Of a DNA stretch of 64,000 nucleotides, positions 1-8,913 are shown one piece after another. The notes under the pieces were generated by a model. The model saw nothing but the letters and a program-made list of their open reading frames with translations. It did not search any database and had not been told where the DNA came from. This stretch comes from Alphaproteobacteria bacterium 32-64-14. Lineage in GTDB: Bacteria; Pseudomonadota; Alphaproteobacteria; Caulobacterales; Hyphomonadaceae. Where the stretch lies: assembly GCA_002280725.1 (NCBI GenBank), contig NCEM01000004.1, positions 1-64,000 of the forward strand, written 5' to 3'. How positions within the stretch are numbered: position 1 is the first letter of the stretch; every line of letters starts with the position of its first letter. A program made the position numbers and the translations under genes.

Positions 1-108
1 CACGCCTGCATCGACCAATACACCAGCACCCTGATCCCGCTGCACCGGACCCATTCGCACGCCCTGATGCAATTTGCGGCGAGTTACACAGAGCCCGACG
101 GCAGCTGA
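1..108 (+). CDS. C-terminal end of an unidentified protein (partial)
   Basis: An open frame enters from the left edge and ends at TGA 106-108. It gives the last 35 residues of a protein, ending in the residues EPDGS. No start is present in the window and the tail is too short to assign a family. The next gene lies on the opposite strand, so this gene converges with the TetR gene across about 210 bp in which I see no further gene. Confidence 0.5.
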   Translation, partial: HACIDQYTSTLIPLHRTHSHALMQFAASYTEPDGS

Positions 109-320
109 TCGCGCATCACCGCGATTGAAGCGCCTCGCAGCTCGCTGCGGGGTCGCGGGCATATCTGGACCGCCGGGCAGTTTACCTTGAGGAGCCGCCG
201 CAGGCGGCGTCTCGAAGGGCCCGGCAGTCGCGGCGGAGCCGCGAATACCGGCCACACGGATTTCATCGGTCGTTCGCTGCTCCGCGGCGAGTGCCGGGCA
301 GGGGCCGGCGGTCCAGAAAT

Positions 321-995
321 CTACTTCCCATCCCCGGTCAGCGCATCCAGCAGATTCACCTGCGCTTCTTTCAGCAACGCGATCGCGCCCTTGATGTCCG
401 GCATGGATTGCGGCCACAGCGCATCGATGGCGAGCCCGCGTATCGCCGCCGCATACAGCTGCACAAAGGCGTCAGTCCTTTTGCGGTTGCGGATTCCCAT
501 CCGCTGCGCCATCGCCCAGATCACGTCCTTGTGCCGGCGCTCCAGCTCCATGTTCAGCTCGGCAAAGCGCAGACCAAGTTCCGGATCGTTGCGCGAGCCC
601 AGCATCAGCTCGATCCGCGCGACGCCCGTCGGCGTCTGGAATTCTTCCCACAGCACATCAATCAGCTGCAGGAATTTCTCGCGGTCTGTCTTGAAAGGTT
701 CAAGGTGCTTGCGATGCACATCCCCGCGGCGCAGCCGGATATGATCCGCCGTCGCCATCATCAGGTCGGCCTTGCTCGGAAAGTGATGCAGCATCGCCCC
801 ACGGCTCACCTTGGCGCGTCGCGTCACGATCACCGTGCTGGTCTGATGATAGCCGAGTTCATAAAGGCACTGCACCGTCGCCTCAACCAGCCGCAGACGT
901 GTCGCGGCGCTGCGTTCAACATTGGGAACGCGCGCGCGTGGTGCGGTGGGAGCCTTCTTTGCTGGCGGCTTCCGCGCCGCCGTCTTGGTTGCCAC
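321..995 (-). CDS. TetR/AcrR-family transcriptional regulator
   Basis: This 224-residue protein has a basic Ala/Lys/Pro-rich leader (about residues 1-25) and then a TetR DNA-binding domain (about 30-80). The recognition region reads TSTVIVTRRAKVSRGAMLHHF, followed by the usual PSKADLM turn. The all-helical C-terminal part is a ligand/dimerisation domain with no residues that name a ligand. The gene is divergent from the carboxylesterase at 1231, so local control of that esterase is plausible but inferred. The family call is secure; the target and inducer are unknown. Confidence 0.9.
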   Translation of the reverse strand: MATKTAARKPPAKKAPTAPRARVPNVERSAATRLRLVEATVQCLYELGYHQTSTVIVTRRAKVSRGAMLHHFPSKADLMMATADHIRLRRGDVHRKHLEPFKTDREKFLQLIDVLWEEFQTPTGVARIELMLGSRNDPELGLRFAELNMELERRHKDVIWAMAQRMGIRNRKRTDAFVQLYAAAIRGLAIDALWPQSMPDIKGAIALLKEAQVNLLDALTGDGK

Positions 996-1050
996 GATAG
1001 GCTCCGGGCCAGTTCAGTGCTGATTGATACCGTGAAGTCCAAACATCTGA

Positions 1051-1064
1051 TGACGTTATGGTCA
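1051..1064. promoter_or_regulatory. Candidate operator between tetR and the esterase gene
   Basis: A short dyad, TGAC-6 bp-GTCA, lies in the 235-bp divergent gap. It sits inside a wider imperfect dyad whose CATCTG/CAGATG arms flank it. Its position between a TetR gene and a divergent enzyme gene is where a TetR operator is expected. The arms are only four bases, so chance is a real alternative. Confidence 0.25.
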
Positions 1065-1230
1065 ATGCGAAACAGATGACTGTGCTAGAAGCTCTGGACG
1101 AAAGTTTGCGCCACGCGCTTGTCCCGGTCAGCGACACGATATGGCGCGAGGTCACTGGCCCTGATAAGCCGTGTGCAAGAAACCGTCAGGTCTGAGAAGC
1201 GCCATGACGGACGCAAATGGGAGAGACGCA

Positions 1231-2910
1231 ATGCCGGGGATCGTTCGTACGAACGTCAATCGCAGACTGTTCATGGCAGGCAGTGTGACAGCAGGGCTCG
1301 CGGCCTGCGTGGCGCCGCCTCCAGCCGGTCCAGCAGGCGAGCCCATCGTCGAAACCGCCAGCGGCAAGGTGCAGGGCTATCTCGAGGAAGGCGTGAAAGT
1401 CTTCAAGGGAATCCCCTATGGCGCCTCCACCGCAGGGCAAGGCCGCTTCCGCGCGCCCAAGCCGCCGCAGCCCTGGGCTGGCGTGAAACAGACGATCGCC
1501 TACGGCCCGCCCAGCCCGCAGGGCCGCCCGGCTTCGATGCCAGCTCCGCCGCCCCCGCCGCCAGGATCGCCGCCGCCGCTGATCAACAACTCGCCCACAG
1601 GCGCGCAGTCCGAAGACTGCCTCGTGCTCAACGTGTGGTCGAAGGACCTGACCGGCCGCAAGCCCGTGATGGTCTGGCTGCACGGCGGCGGCTTCTCCAC
1701 CGGCGCGGGGTCTTCCGCCTGGTATGACGGCGTCCGCATGGCGACGAAGCAGGACGTTGTGGTTGTCACGATCAACCACCGCCTCAACGTGTTCGGCTAT
1801 CTCTATCTCGACGACATCTCGAAGGGCGCCTACGCCGACAGCGCGACGGCGGGCATGCTCGATTGCGTGCTCGCCCTGCAATGGGTGAAGCAGAATATCG
1901 AACGCTTCGGCGGCGATCCCAATCGCGTGCTGATCTTCGGCGAATCCGGCGGCGCGCGGAAGACGTCTTCCATGATGGCGATCGTTCCGGCGCAGGGCCT
2001 GTTCCATCGCGCCGTCGCGCAATCGGGCAGCCAGCTGCGGCTCGATTCAAAAGCGGTCGCGAACGAGCGCACGCTGAAACTCCTGCGCGAACTCAACATC
2101 AGCGAGAAAGAGCTTCACAAGCTGCACGACATTCCGATGGATGCGCTGCTCACAGCCTCGCCCCTCGCGCAGCAGGGCACGGGTCAGTTCCGCCCCGTGG
2201 CGGGCACGGCCGCGATCCCCGCGCATCCCTTCGACCCGGGCGCGCCGGCCATGTCGGCCAATGTGCCGATGATGGCGGGATCGAACCGCACGGAAGCTTC
2301 GGTGTTCCTCGGTCCCGATCCTCGCGTGATCAATCTCGACGAGGCCGGTCTGCAGCAGCGCGTTCAGGCCCTTGTGCCGGCAGGCGAAGGGCCCGGCGTC
2401 GTCGACATGTACCGGCGCATCTATCCGAAGGCCGGGCTGCAGGAAATTCTCTACATGACCTCGACGGATCGCGGCTATTTCCTCGACACCACGATCCTGG
2501 GCGAGCGCAAGGCTGCGCAGAACCGCGCGCCTGCCTACGTCTATCAGTTCTATCGGTCGACGCCGGTGCAGGGCGGGCGGTATTTCACCCCGCACGCATC
2601 AGAGATCCCGTTCGTGTTCGATACACTGCGCTATGGAACGTCCATCGGCGGGGAGCCGACCGCGTCTGCGCAGGATCTGTCCGGCATCATGAGCGAGGCA
2701 TGGTGCAACTTCGCGCGGACAGGCGATCCAAATGGCGGCGACGTTCCGGCCTGGCCAAAATACGATGGCGCCAACCGGCCCACCATGGTGTTCGACGAGA
2801 AGTCAGCCGGCGGATCGCGCGTGGAGAACGATCCCCGCAGCGAACAGCGCAAGCGTATGCTGGGCTATGGCTCGCAGCAGTATGGCGAGCGCGAGGCCGG
2901 GCCGGCTTGA
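1231..2910 (+). CDS. Exported carboxylesterase, type B (lipoprotein)
   Basis: This is a type-B carboxylesterase (alpha/beta hydrolase) of 559 residues, within the family's usual size. The ATG at 1231 is chosen over the ATG at 1204 because GGGAGAG precedes it at good spacing and it starts a clean signal peptide. That peptide has a Tat-like NRRLFMAG at 10-17 and a lipobox ending at Cys26, so the enzyme is probably a lipoprotein. The oxyanion HGGG motif is at about 151-154. The nucleophile elbow GESGGA puts Ser at about 239, and HASEIPF carries the likely catalytic His. A proline-rich insert (about 103-118) is unusual. The substrate cannot be read from sequence. The gene is divergent from the TetR gene. 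Confidence 0.9.
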   Translation: MPGIVRTNVNRRLFMAGSVTAGLAACVAPPPAGPAGEPIVETASGKVQGYLEEGVKVFKGIPYGASTAGQGRFRAPKPPQPWAGVKQTIAYGPPSPQGRPASMPAPPPPPPGSPPPLINNSPTGAQSEDCLVLNVWSKDLTGRKPVMVWLHGGGFSTGAGSSAWYDGVRMATKQDVVVVTINHRLNVFGYLYLDDISKGAYADSATAGMLDCVLALQWVKQNIERFGGDPNRVLIFGESGGARKTSSMMAIVPAQGLFHRAVAQSGSQLRLDSKAVANERTLKLLRELNISEKELHKLHDIPMDALLTASPLAQQGTGQFRPVAGTAAIPAHPFDPGAPAMSANVPMMAGSNRTEASVFLGPDPRVINLDEAGLQQRVQALVPAGEGPGVVDMYRRIYPKAGLQEILYMTSTDRGYFLDTTILGERKAAQNRAPAYVYQFYRSTPVQGGRYFTPHASEIPFVFDTLRYGTSIGGEPTASAQDLSGIMSEAWCNFARTGDPNGGDVPAWPKYDGANRPTMVFDEKSAGGSRVENDPRSEQRKRMLGYGSQQYGEREAGPA

Positions 2911-2917
2911 GCCCGGC
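2896..2917. terminator. Hairpin between convergent genes
   Basis: A perfect 7-bp stem (GCCGGGC/GCCCGGC) with an 8-nt loop sits where the esterase gene and the tubulin-operon tail converge. It overlaps both stop regions. Neither side has a good T-run, so it may be a weak bidirectional terminator or only a GC-rich palindrome. Confidence 0.3.
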
Positions 2918-4548
2918 TAGTTCGCCAGGTTGAAGGTCATCGGCAGGATCAGCGTCCGGCCTGCGGTGGGGAAGTCGTCCATGTCGCGCTCGGCAACGCG
3001 ATACTTCGAGGCCAGCGTCATGGCGGCGTCGACGAACAACGGGTCCACCCGCTGGCCCGCCTCGACCGCACAACGCAACGCTCCCGTGGGGCGCACGGTG
3101 CATTCGAGGTTGAAGTTGGCTTCGTTGCCGCGTTGCTGCGCGCGCGGGGGATAGGCCGCCCGGCGATCCGCCTCCGTCGGCTGCGCGGTGAAGATCGCGC
3201 GGCGGATCACGGTCGGTGGCGCAGCCAGCGGCCGGCCCACCGCGCCCGGATTGACGGCAGGGGCCGGCGCTGCGGCTGGCGGTTGGTCCTGCGTGTCCCG
3301 GCGGCGGATGCCGTCCAGCGCGCGCGTCGAAGGTGATGTCGCGCGGCTGTCTGCAGCGCCAGTCGTCGGCGGCGCTGTCGCGCGGATGGTCGGCGGGGCG
3401 GGAGCTTCGAGCGGCTCCGTTTCCCACTTCGCGACATACCCGACGACAGGATCGGTGACGCGATACCATTCCTTGCCCGGATCGCGCCCGATGTCCGGCG
3501 TGACGCCCACCGGCGCGAAATCCTTGCCCTGTGCGATACGGTCTCCCGTGAAATTGGAGTCGTCCTTGCGCGAAGGCGTGGAGCGGATACGCAGAGTGAT
3601 CTTCGCCTCGACGCGGAGGCCCGGCTCCACGGGCGTCCATTTGATGTCGACCTGGGGCTTGGCCGCGGGCGGCTTTGGCGCCTCGGCCTGAGGCTTGGTC
3701 GCGCTCGGCGTCTTCGTGTTGCCGAACCGGACATACCCGACCGGATTTTCGACACGGTACCATTCGCCGTGCTCCGAGCCGCGCAGATCGGTCAGGCGGC
3801 CGGTTGGATGGATGAGATCGCCGCGCTCCAGCTGGTCGAGGATTTTGCTGTCGAGCGTCGGCAGGGCGCGGATGTTGGAATAATTGTAGCGGATCTCGCG
3901 GACGAGCCCATCCTCCACCGACATGCGAGCGAGGCTCCTGTCCACCGAGGTGATGTTTGGATTGTTCTTGCCGCCCGTGTCGGTCATGTCGAGCGATGGC
4001 TCGGCTTCGCTTGCTGCTGGATCGCCGGGCAGGATGCTGCCCGCAATCTGCGCTTGCTGGTTCTGGTACATGTTCCACGCGGCATAGCCGCCGCCTGCGA
4101 TCAGCACGACGAAGAACAGCAAAGGCACAACCGAGCTGTCGTTGTCCTTCTTGCGCCCGGTTTGCTGGCCGGTGTCCTGCTGCGGCGCCTTCTTGACCTT
4201 GGCGGTCGGCGGAACGGCGGTGACAGGCGGCTTGCCGAACCGGTCGTTGATGCGCTTCTCGAGCTCTTCGTTCGTCGGGACGTGCGGCTTGGGCTGGGCC
4301 GGCGCCGGCTCGGGCGGCGGTGTTGCGGCTTTGACCGGCTCGGGCTTCGGGGGCGGCGGCGCGACGGGCGAAGGCGGAGGCGATGGCTCTGGCGGGCGCA
4401 TCTGGACGACGTTGTGTTCGCCAAAGCCGGAGATGTGGTCGCCACAGAACGGGCAGAACGAAAAGCCCTGAACCCGGATCTTGCTGGACTCCGGGCTCTT
4501 CGGGCATTTGTGGAACTTAGCCGCGGCGTTTGTCGCCGGCTTGGACAT
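2917..4548 (-). CDS. Zinc-ribbon/TM protein with two SH3-like domains and a TonB-C-like end
   Basis: This 543-residue protein is the last gene of the tubulin-like operon. It starts with a short Cys cluster (Cys15, then CPFC at 32-35) resembling half or all of a zinc ribbon. A proline-rich stretch (about 51-90) follows, then a basic linker and one membrane helix (about 140-158). Beyond the helix are two bacterial SH3-like segments (about 215-275 and 320-395, each ending EWYRV...GYV). A C-terminal segment (about 470-543) resembles the TonB C-terminal fold. The predicted topology is zinc ribbon in the cytosol, SH3 and TonB-like parts in the periplasm. It could link the tubulin-like protein to the cell wall; this role is inferred. 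No family name covers the whole protein. Confidence 0.8.
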   Translation of the reverse strand: MSKPATNAAAKFHKCPKSPESSKIRVQGFSFCPFCGDHISGFGEHNVVQMRPPEPSPPPSPVAPPPPKPEPVKAATPPPEPAPAQPKPHVPTNEELEKRINDRFGKPPVTAVPPTAKVKKAPQQDTGQQTGRKKDNDSSVVPLLFFVVLIAGGGYAAWNMYQNQQAQIAGSILPGDPAASEAEPSLDMTDTGGKNNPNITSVDRSLARMSVEDGLVREIRYNYSNIRALPTLDSKILDQLERGDLIHPTGRLTDLRGSEHGEWYRVENPVGYVRFGNTKTPSATKPQAEAPKPPAAKPQVDIKWTPVEPGLRVEAKITLRIRSTPSRKDDSNFTGDRIAQGKDFAPVGVTPDIGRDPGKEWYRVTDPVVGYVAKWETEPLEAPAPPTIRATAPPTTGAADSRATSPSTRALDGIRRRDTQDQPPAAAPAPAVNPGAVGRPLAAPPTVIRRAIFTAQPTEADRRAAYPPRAQQRGNEANFNLECTVRPTGALRCAVEAGQRVDPLFVDAAMTLASKYRVAERDMDDFPTAGRTLILPMTFNLAN

Positions 4549-4652
4549 CCCGATAACTCCCCAGCATCGTCCGCGCCTTCACGCGGCCGACTCTTGCCTG
4601 AAAGTTAGGCCCGATCGGGGCAAACTTCCAGCTTCCTTCGCGCCTGCAGCAG

Positions 4653-7600
4653 TTAACCGCCGCTCCTTTGCGAAGGCGGCAGGGGACGCGCCGCCCGGCT
4701 GGCGATCGCCTGGGCGATTGCTGGAACGTCGCCAGCCCTGACCCAGTCAGCGGTGACGCCCTGCTTGTAGACCATCGTATCGGCCTTGAGTTGCCCGTTC
4801 TGGATCAGCGCCACGAGGTCATCCGCTTTCAGGCTGGCGTTGGCGTCCACGCCCGGAAGGTCGACGCTGTAGCCGCCGATATCGGTTGAGGCCGAGGCTT
4901 GCCGGGCGGACGGCGGGAGCGGCCTGCCGCCTCCAGCGTCCGACTGGCCCGCTCCGACGCCGACGATCGAGAGTAGGAAGTCCGTCGTGAAGCGATCCGG
5001 ATCGATCTGGCGCTTGTCCACGGCGAGCCAGCCGTTGGAGTCGCTCTTGTCGCGGTTGGCCTCTGCATGTTCGACATCGTCGAGGCTGCCGGGGACGTTC
5101 AACGTCCATTCCGCGATGCGCTCGAGCAGGGCCTTCTTCGCTTTTGCTGCGTCCGGCGCAGCGCCTCCCAGGCGGGACAGGCCGCCAAGGTCGGTGAAGC
5201 GGCGCGTGTAGTCGGCGGCGAGACGTTCGGCGAGGTGGAAGGCGATGCCGCCGATCCGGTCCTGCGCCTTGGTCTTGGGGTCGGTGACCAAGCGCGGCGT
5301 GTAGGCGCGCTCGGCGGTCCACTGGGCCAGCACGCCAAGCGCGAGAACCTGGATCGGCGAGAGCGTTGCTTCATAGGCCTGGATGGAGTTCGTGAGGTGC
5401 GTCTTCTGGCCAAGCGAGAACAGCCGGCGCCGGATCGAGCGTTCCGAACCCACTTGGCGCCAGTCTTCTGCGCCTGTGCTGGACATCAGCATCACATACA
5501 GGCCTTCCGAGCCCGTCTTGCGGCGGAGCATGCCGGTGATGACGCCACGGACGAACAGCGCAACGTTCTCGCGCATACGCTCGAGTTCCGGCAGCGTCGG
5601 CGGCACCGGCGTCGGGAAGCGCAGGATGTCGTGATGGTTGAACAACGGGATCGCATCGTCGGCGTTCAGTTCGCGCTCGAACGATGACAGCCATGTTCCG
5701 CGCAGCTGCACCAGGCTGTCGAGCGGATAGCCGGCGAGTTCGCAGTAGAACACGATGCGGCCCGGAACGCCGGATTCGACGATTGCAGGCTTCGCCATGT
5801 CCTTCGCCGCGGGGCGAACGGTATCGATCAGGGAGCCGAACTCGGCCTCGAACTCGGCGGCGCCACCCACCGCGATGAGCGCCTTGAAGTTATCGGCGCC
5901 GATGACGTTCGGCGGAAAATCCGCCTGAACCCACGGCATGGCGCGCTGCATGAATTCCGACAGGATTTCGCGCTGCTCGCGGGGAGACAGCGTGCGTAGG
6001 GCATCGAGAACGGAGGGGATCTCGGCCTCGTAATGCTTCAGCTTTGACTTCGCGATGGCGCGAAGCTGGTTGAGCACGCCGATGCGCTCTTCCTCGTTCG
6101 AGATGCGCTCGAACAGCTTGCGGCATCCACCGAAGCCCTCAAAGGCTTCCTGCGCCCACAGTTTCAGCTGGTCGTCGCTCACCGTTATCTTGGCGGCAGA
6201 CCGGCTCTGCACCGTGCGGAACATGCCTTCAGGGCGGCGGCTGATCTGGTCGTTCAGCGCTTTCACCTCGTTGCGGACGAGATCGAGCGTCTGGTCGATC
6301 AGGCGGTAGTGGCGTTTGAACTCGCCGACGATACCGGTCCACACGGGTTCGCCCTGATTGTCGCCGGCCTTGGCGGCCACTTTGCGCCCAAGGTAGTCGC
6401 ACGTCTCGCGCAGCAGGATCTGGGCTTCCTTGCATGCGATGGCGCGCAGGCGGAACTTCAGGTGAGCGGCGAGGTCGTCCTGCACCTGGGGCAGGATCGT
6501 CTCGGCGTCCGAGCGCGAGCCCTTCTTCATGAGCCCGCCTTCGGCTGCCTGGGTAAGGCGGCGCAGCGAGCCGGCATAGTCTTTCTCGAGCAGGTGGTTG
6601 GCCACCGCATCGTACTGCTTTTCGGCAGCGGCGAGCTTCTGGATGACGCCGCCGCCATCCTCCAGCTGTTGCGTGATCATCTCGACCAGCGTGGTGGTGT
6701 AGTCGAGGCCGCCCTTCACATAGTTGTCGAGGCGCTGGTACAGCCTTTCGAGAATGCTCTCGCCGCCTGCCGACGCCTTCCACTCGCGCGAGACGCGCTG
6801 ACGGGCCGACTGGACGGCGTTGCCGAGCGGACCGTAGACGGCCGCGCCGGAATCCACCGCGCCATCGACATCGCGCCGGAAGCGATTGGCGACGTCGCCG
6901 ATCTTGATGGGCCACTCCGCGAAGGCGTCGACGTTGTTGCGGATGGTCTGGAATTCCTGTTGCAGCGCCTGCGTGATGGCGCCGTCGATCATCGAGGCGT
7001 CTTCGCGCTGGAGCAGGCGATTGACCAGCAGGTACTCCGAGATCGAGGTCGACGGGCTGTGCTTCGGAAAGTCCTGGAACACCTTGCTCTGCAGGTTCAG
7101 CGCCTCGGCCATGAAGGCGTCGCGCTCTTCGGTGGTCGGGATGTTCTTCTTGCCGCCTGCCTTGGCGACGCCGAAGAAGGCCAGCATCATGTTGAGGCCT
7201 GTCGTGGCGACGGCGGCCTCGTGCTCGAGGCTCCCCGTGGTCGCGATGGTGGACTGGCCCAGCGCGGAGTAGCCCTTGCTGTAGGCGATGGCGCGGAAGC
7301 CCATCTCGGGCGGCACCGGCGGATAGTACTGCTTGATCTTGTGCTGCGTCTGGTTGACGTCGACCGAGCGCTTGCGGTTGGCGAACTCGCTGTTGCCGAA
7401 ATCCTCGAACAGGACGTCCGCCATCATGTCGTACAGGTGGTTCCGGTTGGTGGTCGTCTGGCGCACGATGTTGGAGCTGTCGAAGAAATAGACGTCGTCA
7501 TACGCCTTGGTGTCTTCGGGCTTTTCGTTCGCAGAGCCGGTCCAGCCCAGCGGCGCGTACTCGGGGTGCGTGTTCGGGCGCATCACGTGCTCAAGCTCGC

Positions 7601-8324
7601 TGAGCGCGGCATAGCCGTTGGCGAACACGCGGTGGGCGTTCGCGTCGGCGAAGGCCGAGGGCAGGATCATGAACAGGTCGAGCTTGGAGACGCGCGGCCG
7701 GATCGACTTGATGGCATAGCCGGCATCGATGAACGCGCCCGATCCCGTACCGCCTGCGCCGGACATGACCACCACGACGCGGATGTCGGAGCCGACATCG
7801 AGGCCGAGGCGTTTGAGATCTGCCTCGCGGCCGAGATTGTCGGCGACTTCCTGGCACTTGCGGCGCACGCCGCCGACGAAATCCGTGTAGGTGTCGAAGA
7901 ACAGCAGGCGCGATATCGCCCGGACCTGGCCCGCGCCCTTGCTGGCGTCGATGCTGGTGAGATCGCGCTGCGGGAGCCATTCCTCGATGTGCGGATAGGC
8001 GCGCAGGTCTCGCTGGTACTTCGCGATGTTCACCGACTTCTGCAGCGTTTCGCCCGGCGTGAACTTGACGGCGGCATAGAGCGGGTCGTTCGCAGCGGCG
8101 CGATCGGATTCGCGCGCTTCCGTGGTGTCCGTGTCGAAGTAGAAGAACTTGGCGACGGGGAACTCGGCGATCGAGTGCAGGCGCTCACCGCCCCAGTCGG
8201 CCTGGATGATGCGGCGGCGCAGGCGAAGCAACACTTCCTTGCCGGTGCCGCCGAGGGCGACGAACACGGTGGGGCGAACCTGCTGCCGCGCCTGGTCTTC
8301 CTTCTTGCCCGACCCGTCCACCAT
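4653..8324 (-). CDS. Large tubulin/FtsZ-superfamily protein with C-terminal GYF-like domain
   Basis: A cytosolic protein of 1,223 residues. The N-terminus has a Gly-rich nucleotide loop, VALGGTGKE (about 22-30). The tubulin/FtsZ signature loop SGAGGTGSGAF lies at about 188-198, after a hydrophobic strand (IRVVVVM). This matches the bacterial tubulin-like family, a relative of FtsZ but about three times longer. The middle (about 430-900) is helix-rich and of unknown fold. The last about 70 residues resemble a GYF_2 domain (LKADDLVALIQNGQLKADTM...ADWVRAGDVP), flanked on both sides by RPLPPS motifs. It is the core of a five-gene operon with membrane and vWA-like partners. GTP binding and polymerisation are expected from the family but not shown; a membrane-remodelling role is inferred. 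Confidence 0.88.
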   Translation of the reverse strand: MVDGSGKKEDQARQQVRPTVFVALGGTGKEVLLRLRRRIIQADWGGERLHSIAEFPVAKFFYFDTDTTEARESDRAAANDPLYAAVKFTPGETLQKSVNIAKYQRDLRAYPHIEEWLPQRDLTSIDASKGAGQVRAISRLLFFDTYTDFVGGVRRKCQEVADNLGREADLKRLGLDVGSDIRVVVVMSGAGGTGSGAFIDAGYAIKSIRPRVSKLDLFMILPSAFADANAHRVFANGYAALSELEHVMRPNTHPEYAPLGWTGSANEKPEDTKAYDDVYFFDSSNIVRQTTTNRNHLYDMMADVLFEDFGNSEFANRKRSVDVNQTQHKIKQYYPPVPPEMGFRAIAYSKGYSALGQSTIATTGSLEHEAAVATTGLNMMLAFFGVAKAGGKKNIPTTEERDAFMAEALNLQSKVFQDFPKHSPSTSISEYLLVNRLLQREDASMIDGAITQALQQEFQTIRNNVDAFAEWPIKIGDVANRFRRDVDGAVDSGAAVYGPLGNAVQSARQRVSREWKASAGGESILERLYQRLDNYVKGGLDYTTTLVEMITQQLEDGGGVIQKLAAAEKQYDAVANHLLEKDYAGSLRRLTQAAEGGLMKKGSRSDAETILPQVQDDLAAHLKFRLRAIACKEAQILLRETCDYLGRKVAAKAGDNQGEPVWTGIVGEFKRHYRLIDQTLDLVRNEVKALNDQISRRPEGMFRTVQSRSAAKITVSDDQLKLWAQEAFEGFGGCRKLFERISNEEERIGVLNQLRAIAKSKLKHYEAEIPSVLDALRTLSPREQREILSEFMQRAMPWVQADFPPNVIGADNFKALIAVGGAAEFEAEFGSLIDTVRPAAKDMAKPAIVESGVPGRIVFYCELAGYPLDSLVQLRGTWLSSFERELNADDAIPLFNHHDILRFPTPVPPTLPELERMRENVALFVRGVITGMLRRKTGSEGLYVMLMSSTGAEDWRQVGSERSIRRRLFSLGQKTHLTNSIQAYEATLSPIQVLALGVLAQWTAERAYTPRLVTDPKTKAQDRIGGIAFHLAERLAADYTRRFTDLGGLSRLGGAAPDAAKAKKALLERIAEWTLNVPGSLDDVEHAEANRDKSDSNGWLAVDKRQIDPDRFTTDFLLSIVGVGAGQSDAGGGRPLPPSARQASASTDIGGYSVDLPGVDANASLKADDLVALIQNGQLKADTMVYKQGVTADWVRAGDVPAIAQAIASRAARPLPPSQRSGG

Positions 8325-8379
8325 AACGAAAACCCCTAAGCTGACCTAAAGTCCAACCCGGCCTTTTTTGCCGCCCAGT

Positions 8380-8856
8380 TCAGCGCTTGGATGCTGCTGA
8401 GATCGTCATGAAGACGGCGACAAGCAAGAGCACGAGTGCAAGTCCGCCGCCGATGGCTGCGAACAGGATGTTGGACCATTGCTCGCCCACGAAGCCGGCT
8501 GCGATCACGCCGGCGGCGGCGACCGCGAATATCCACCACGCCCAGCCCGCGGCGCGCGCGCCGGCGGGAGCGGCGCGGCCGCGCAGCAGCGCGTTCTGGA
8601 TGCCGCCGCGCACGAAGAAGAAGCCAACGCCGACCACGATCACGACAACGGCAAGGATCAGCCAGTCCTGCCCCGTGAACGAACCACTCGGACCCGAGGC
8701 CACGGGGAAGGACGGGAAGATCGATCCCTGCGTGGATGGCGGGGTGACAGGCACCGACGGAGGCGGCGCTGCCGGATCGGGAATCTGGAAAGCAGGCTGC
8801 TGGACGCGGCCAGAGCCGATGCGGATGAAGTCCAGTAAGGTGTTAAACAAGCTCAT
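8380..8856 (-). CDS. Three-helix membrane protein of the tubulin-like operon
   Basis: This 158-residue protein has a proline-rich N-terminal part (about 25-45) and then three hydrophobic helices (about 64-83, 104-123 and 130-151), separated by a short basic loop. No catalytic motif is visible and I do not recognise the family. It lies 55 bp upstream of the tubulin-like gene and 57 bp downstream of the vWA-like gene on the same strand, so co-transcription is likely. A membrane anchor or scaffold for the tubulin-like protein is the simplest reading. Confidence 0.75.
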   Translation of the reverse strand: MSLFNTLLDFIRIGSGRVQQPAFQIPDPAAPPPSVPVTPPSTQGSIFPSFPVASGPSGSFTGQDWLILAVVVIVVGVGFFFVRGGIQNALLRGRAAPAGARAAGWAWWIFAVAAAGVIAAGFVGEQWSNILFAAIGGGLALVLLLVAVFMTISAASKR

Positions 8857-8913
8857 ATTTTCCCGCCGCCCCTAAATAGCTAGCCCGATAACATCCTTAT
8901 CCGGCGCCTTGTC

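Noticed and set aside
6309..8339. A 676-residue plus-strand frame opposite the tubulin-like gene
   Set aside because: It is a long antisense frame caused by high GC and codon bias of the real gene; no motif or ribosome site is visible and composition is Arg/Asp/Val-heavy.
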